NCBI GenBank assembly: GCA_964626735.1
Contig: CAZVIJ010000014.1
Span: 1-33,064, forward strand
From: CAZVIJ01 sp964626735
GTDB taxonomy: Bacteria; Patescibacteriota; Dojkabacteria; JAOAGR01
Direction of reading: 5' to 3'
Length of the DNA: 33,064 nucleotides
The position numbers were made by a program, and so were the translations under genes. Positions 32,887 to 33,064 of the stretch are shown piece by piece. The notes beneath the pieces are model-generated. The model was given only the letters and a program-made list of their open reading frames with translations. It had not been told where the DNA came from and made no database searches. Position 1 is the stretch's first letter. Every line of letters begins with the position of its first letter.

Positions 32887-33064
32887 ATGTTTAACCTGAT
32901 CCATGCTGCAAAGGAAAAACGAGAACGGGCTCAAGCAGATGCCATTTTGCATCCGCTTGCCGACGCCTTGTTCAAGTATGGCGTACCGCTGCTATATGCC
33001 GATATTGTCCCTGCAATTGTCTTAACCGCATCAGACGGAAGCGAGTATAAGGACATACGGTACC
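32887..33064 (+). CDS. 5' end of an unrecognised gene, cut by the window edge
   Basis: ATG at 32887 opens a frame that runs to the end of the window (MFNLIHAAKEKRERAQADAI, then LHPLADALFKYGVPLLYADI). The placement of GATAAT 6 nt upstream matches the other genes here. The start is helical and charged; too little is present to assign a family. Confidence 0.6.
   Translation, partial: MFNLIHAAKEKRERAQADAILHPLADALFKYGVPLLYADIVPAIVLTASDGSEYKDIRY

Noticed and set aside
1..33064. CRISPR array, insertion sequence, transposase, integrase, rRNA or tRNA genes
   Set aside because: No regularly spaced repeats, transposase or integrase motifs, or RNA-gene features were seen on either strand.
1..33064. Alternative genetic code with TGA as a sense codon
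   Set aside because: TGA ends well-supported genes here (for example at 7824 and 29856), and no gene requires read-through of TGA.

Overview
This is a bacterial window at roughly 50% GC, with the standard stop-codon set (TAA, TAG and TGA all end genes). It is read from a scaffold with two 10-N placeholder gaps (1024-1033 and 19297-19306). The recognisable housekeeping genes are radA, a lepB-type signal peptidase I, a GT-C glycosyltransferase and an ABC-2 exporter. They are embedded among many proteins I cannot assign to a family. Very compact gene packing, many unknown proteins and P/T-rich surface proteins would fit a Patescibacteria/CPR-type genome (Saccharibacteria-like), but that is an inference and nothing here proves it.

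Layout. 2-1511: 3' part of a secreted alginate-lyase-like protein. 1565-1616: strong terminator, then a perfect 16-bp palindrome. 1653-4445: winged-helix/Nudix protein, an enolase paralogue missing key catalytic residues, and signal peptidase I. 4594-7284 (minus): two unknown proteins and RadA. 7350-7824: two tandem paralogous two-helix membrane proteins. 7901-9424 (minus): GT-C glycosyltransferase. 9462-26427: a 17-kb block of mostly unrecognised genes. It includes a double winged-helix protein, a membrane protein, a degenerate PP2C-like protein with a membrane-anchored HExxH protein, and a minus-strand array made of an unknown protein, a PD-(D/E)XK-like nuclease, a radical SAM enzyme, a 270-aa protein and a ~1,100-aa protein with a possible transglutaminase-like core. 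26452-29021 (minus): ABC-2 exporter (two permeases, one ATPase). 29098-30509 (minus): two paralogous OmpR-type winged-helix regulators without receiver domains. 30544-32068: zinc-ribbon protein and two unknowns. 32131-32824: AT-rich DUF3800 gene followed by a folded-RNA-like element. 32887-end: start of another gene.

The strongest signal not explained by gene families is promoter placement. Nearly every gene that begins a transcription unit has a TATAAT-like box ending about 5-8 nt before its start codon, with no room for a leader or Shine-Dalgarno sequence. Genes without the box sit tightly behind another gene in the same direction. This implies mostly leaderless mRNAs and fixes the start codons of several genes (7609, 9424, 11460, 14175, 25409, 25462, 30825, 30893, 32131). 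Across the second gap, two reading frames join into one gene (18371-21683).

The best candidates for an undescribed system are the radical SAM / nuclease / giant-protein array (18371-25409) and the PP2C-like / HExxH pair (15315-17596). A family of about 210-225-residue proteins occurs three times (9462-10139, 11570-12232, 31439-32068).
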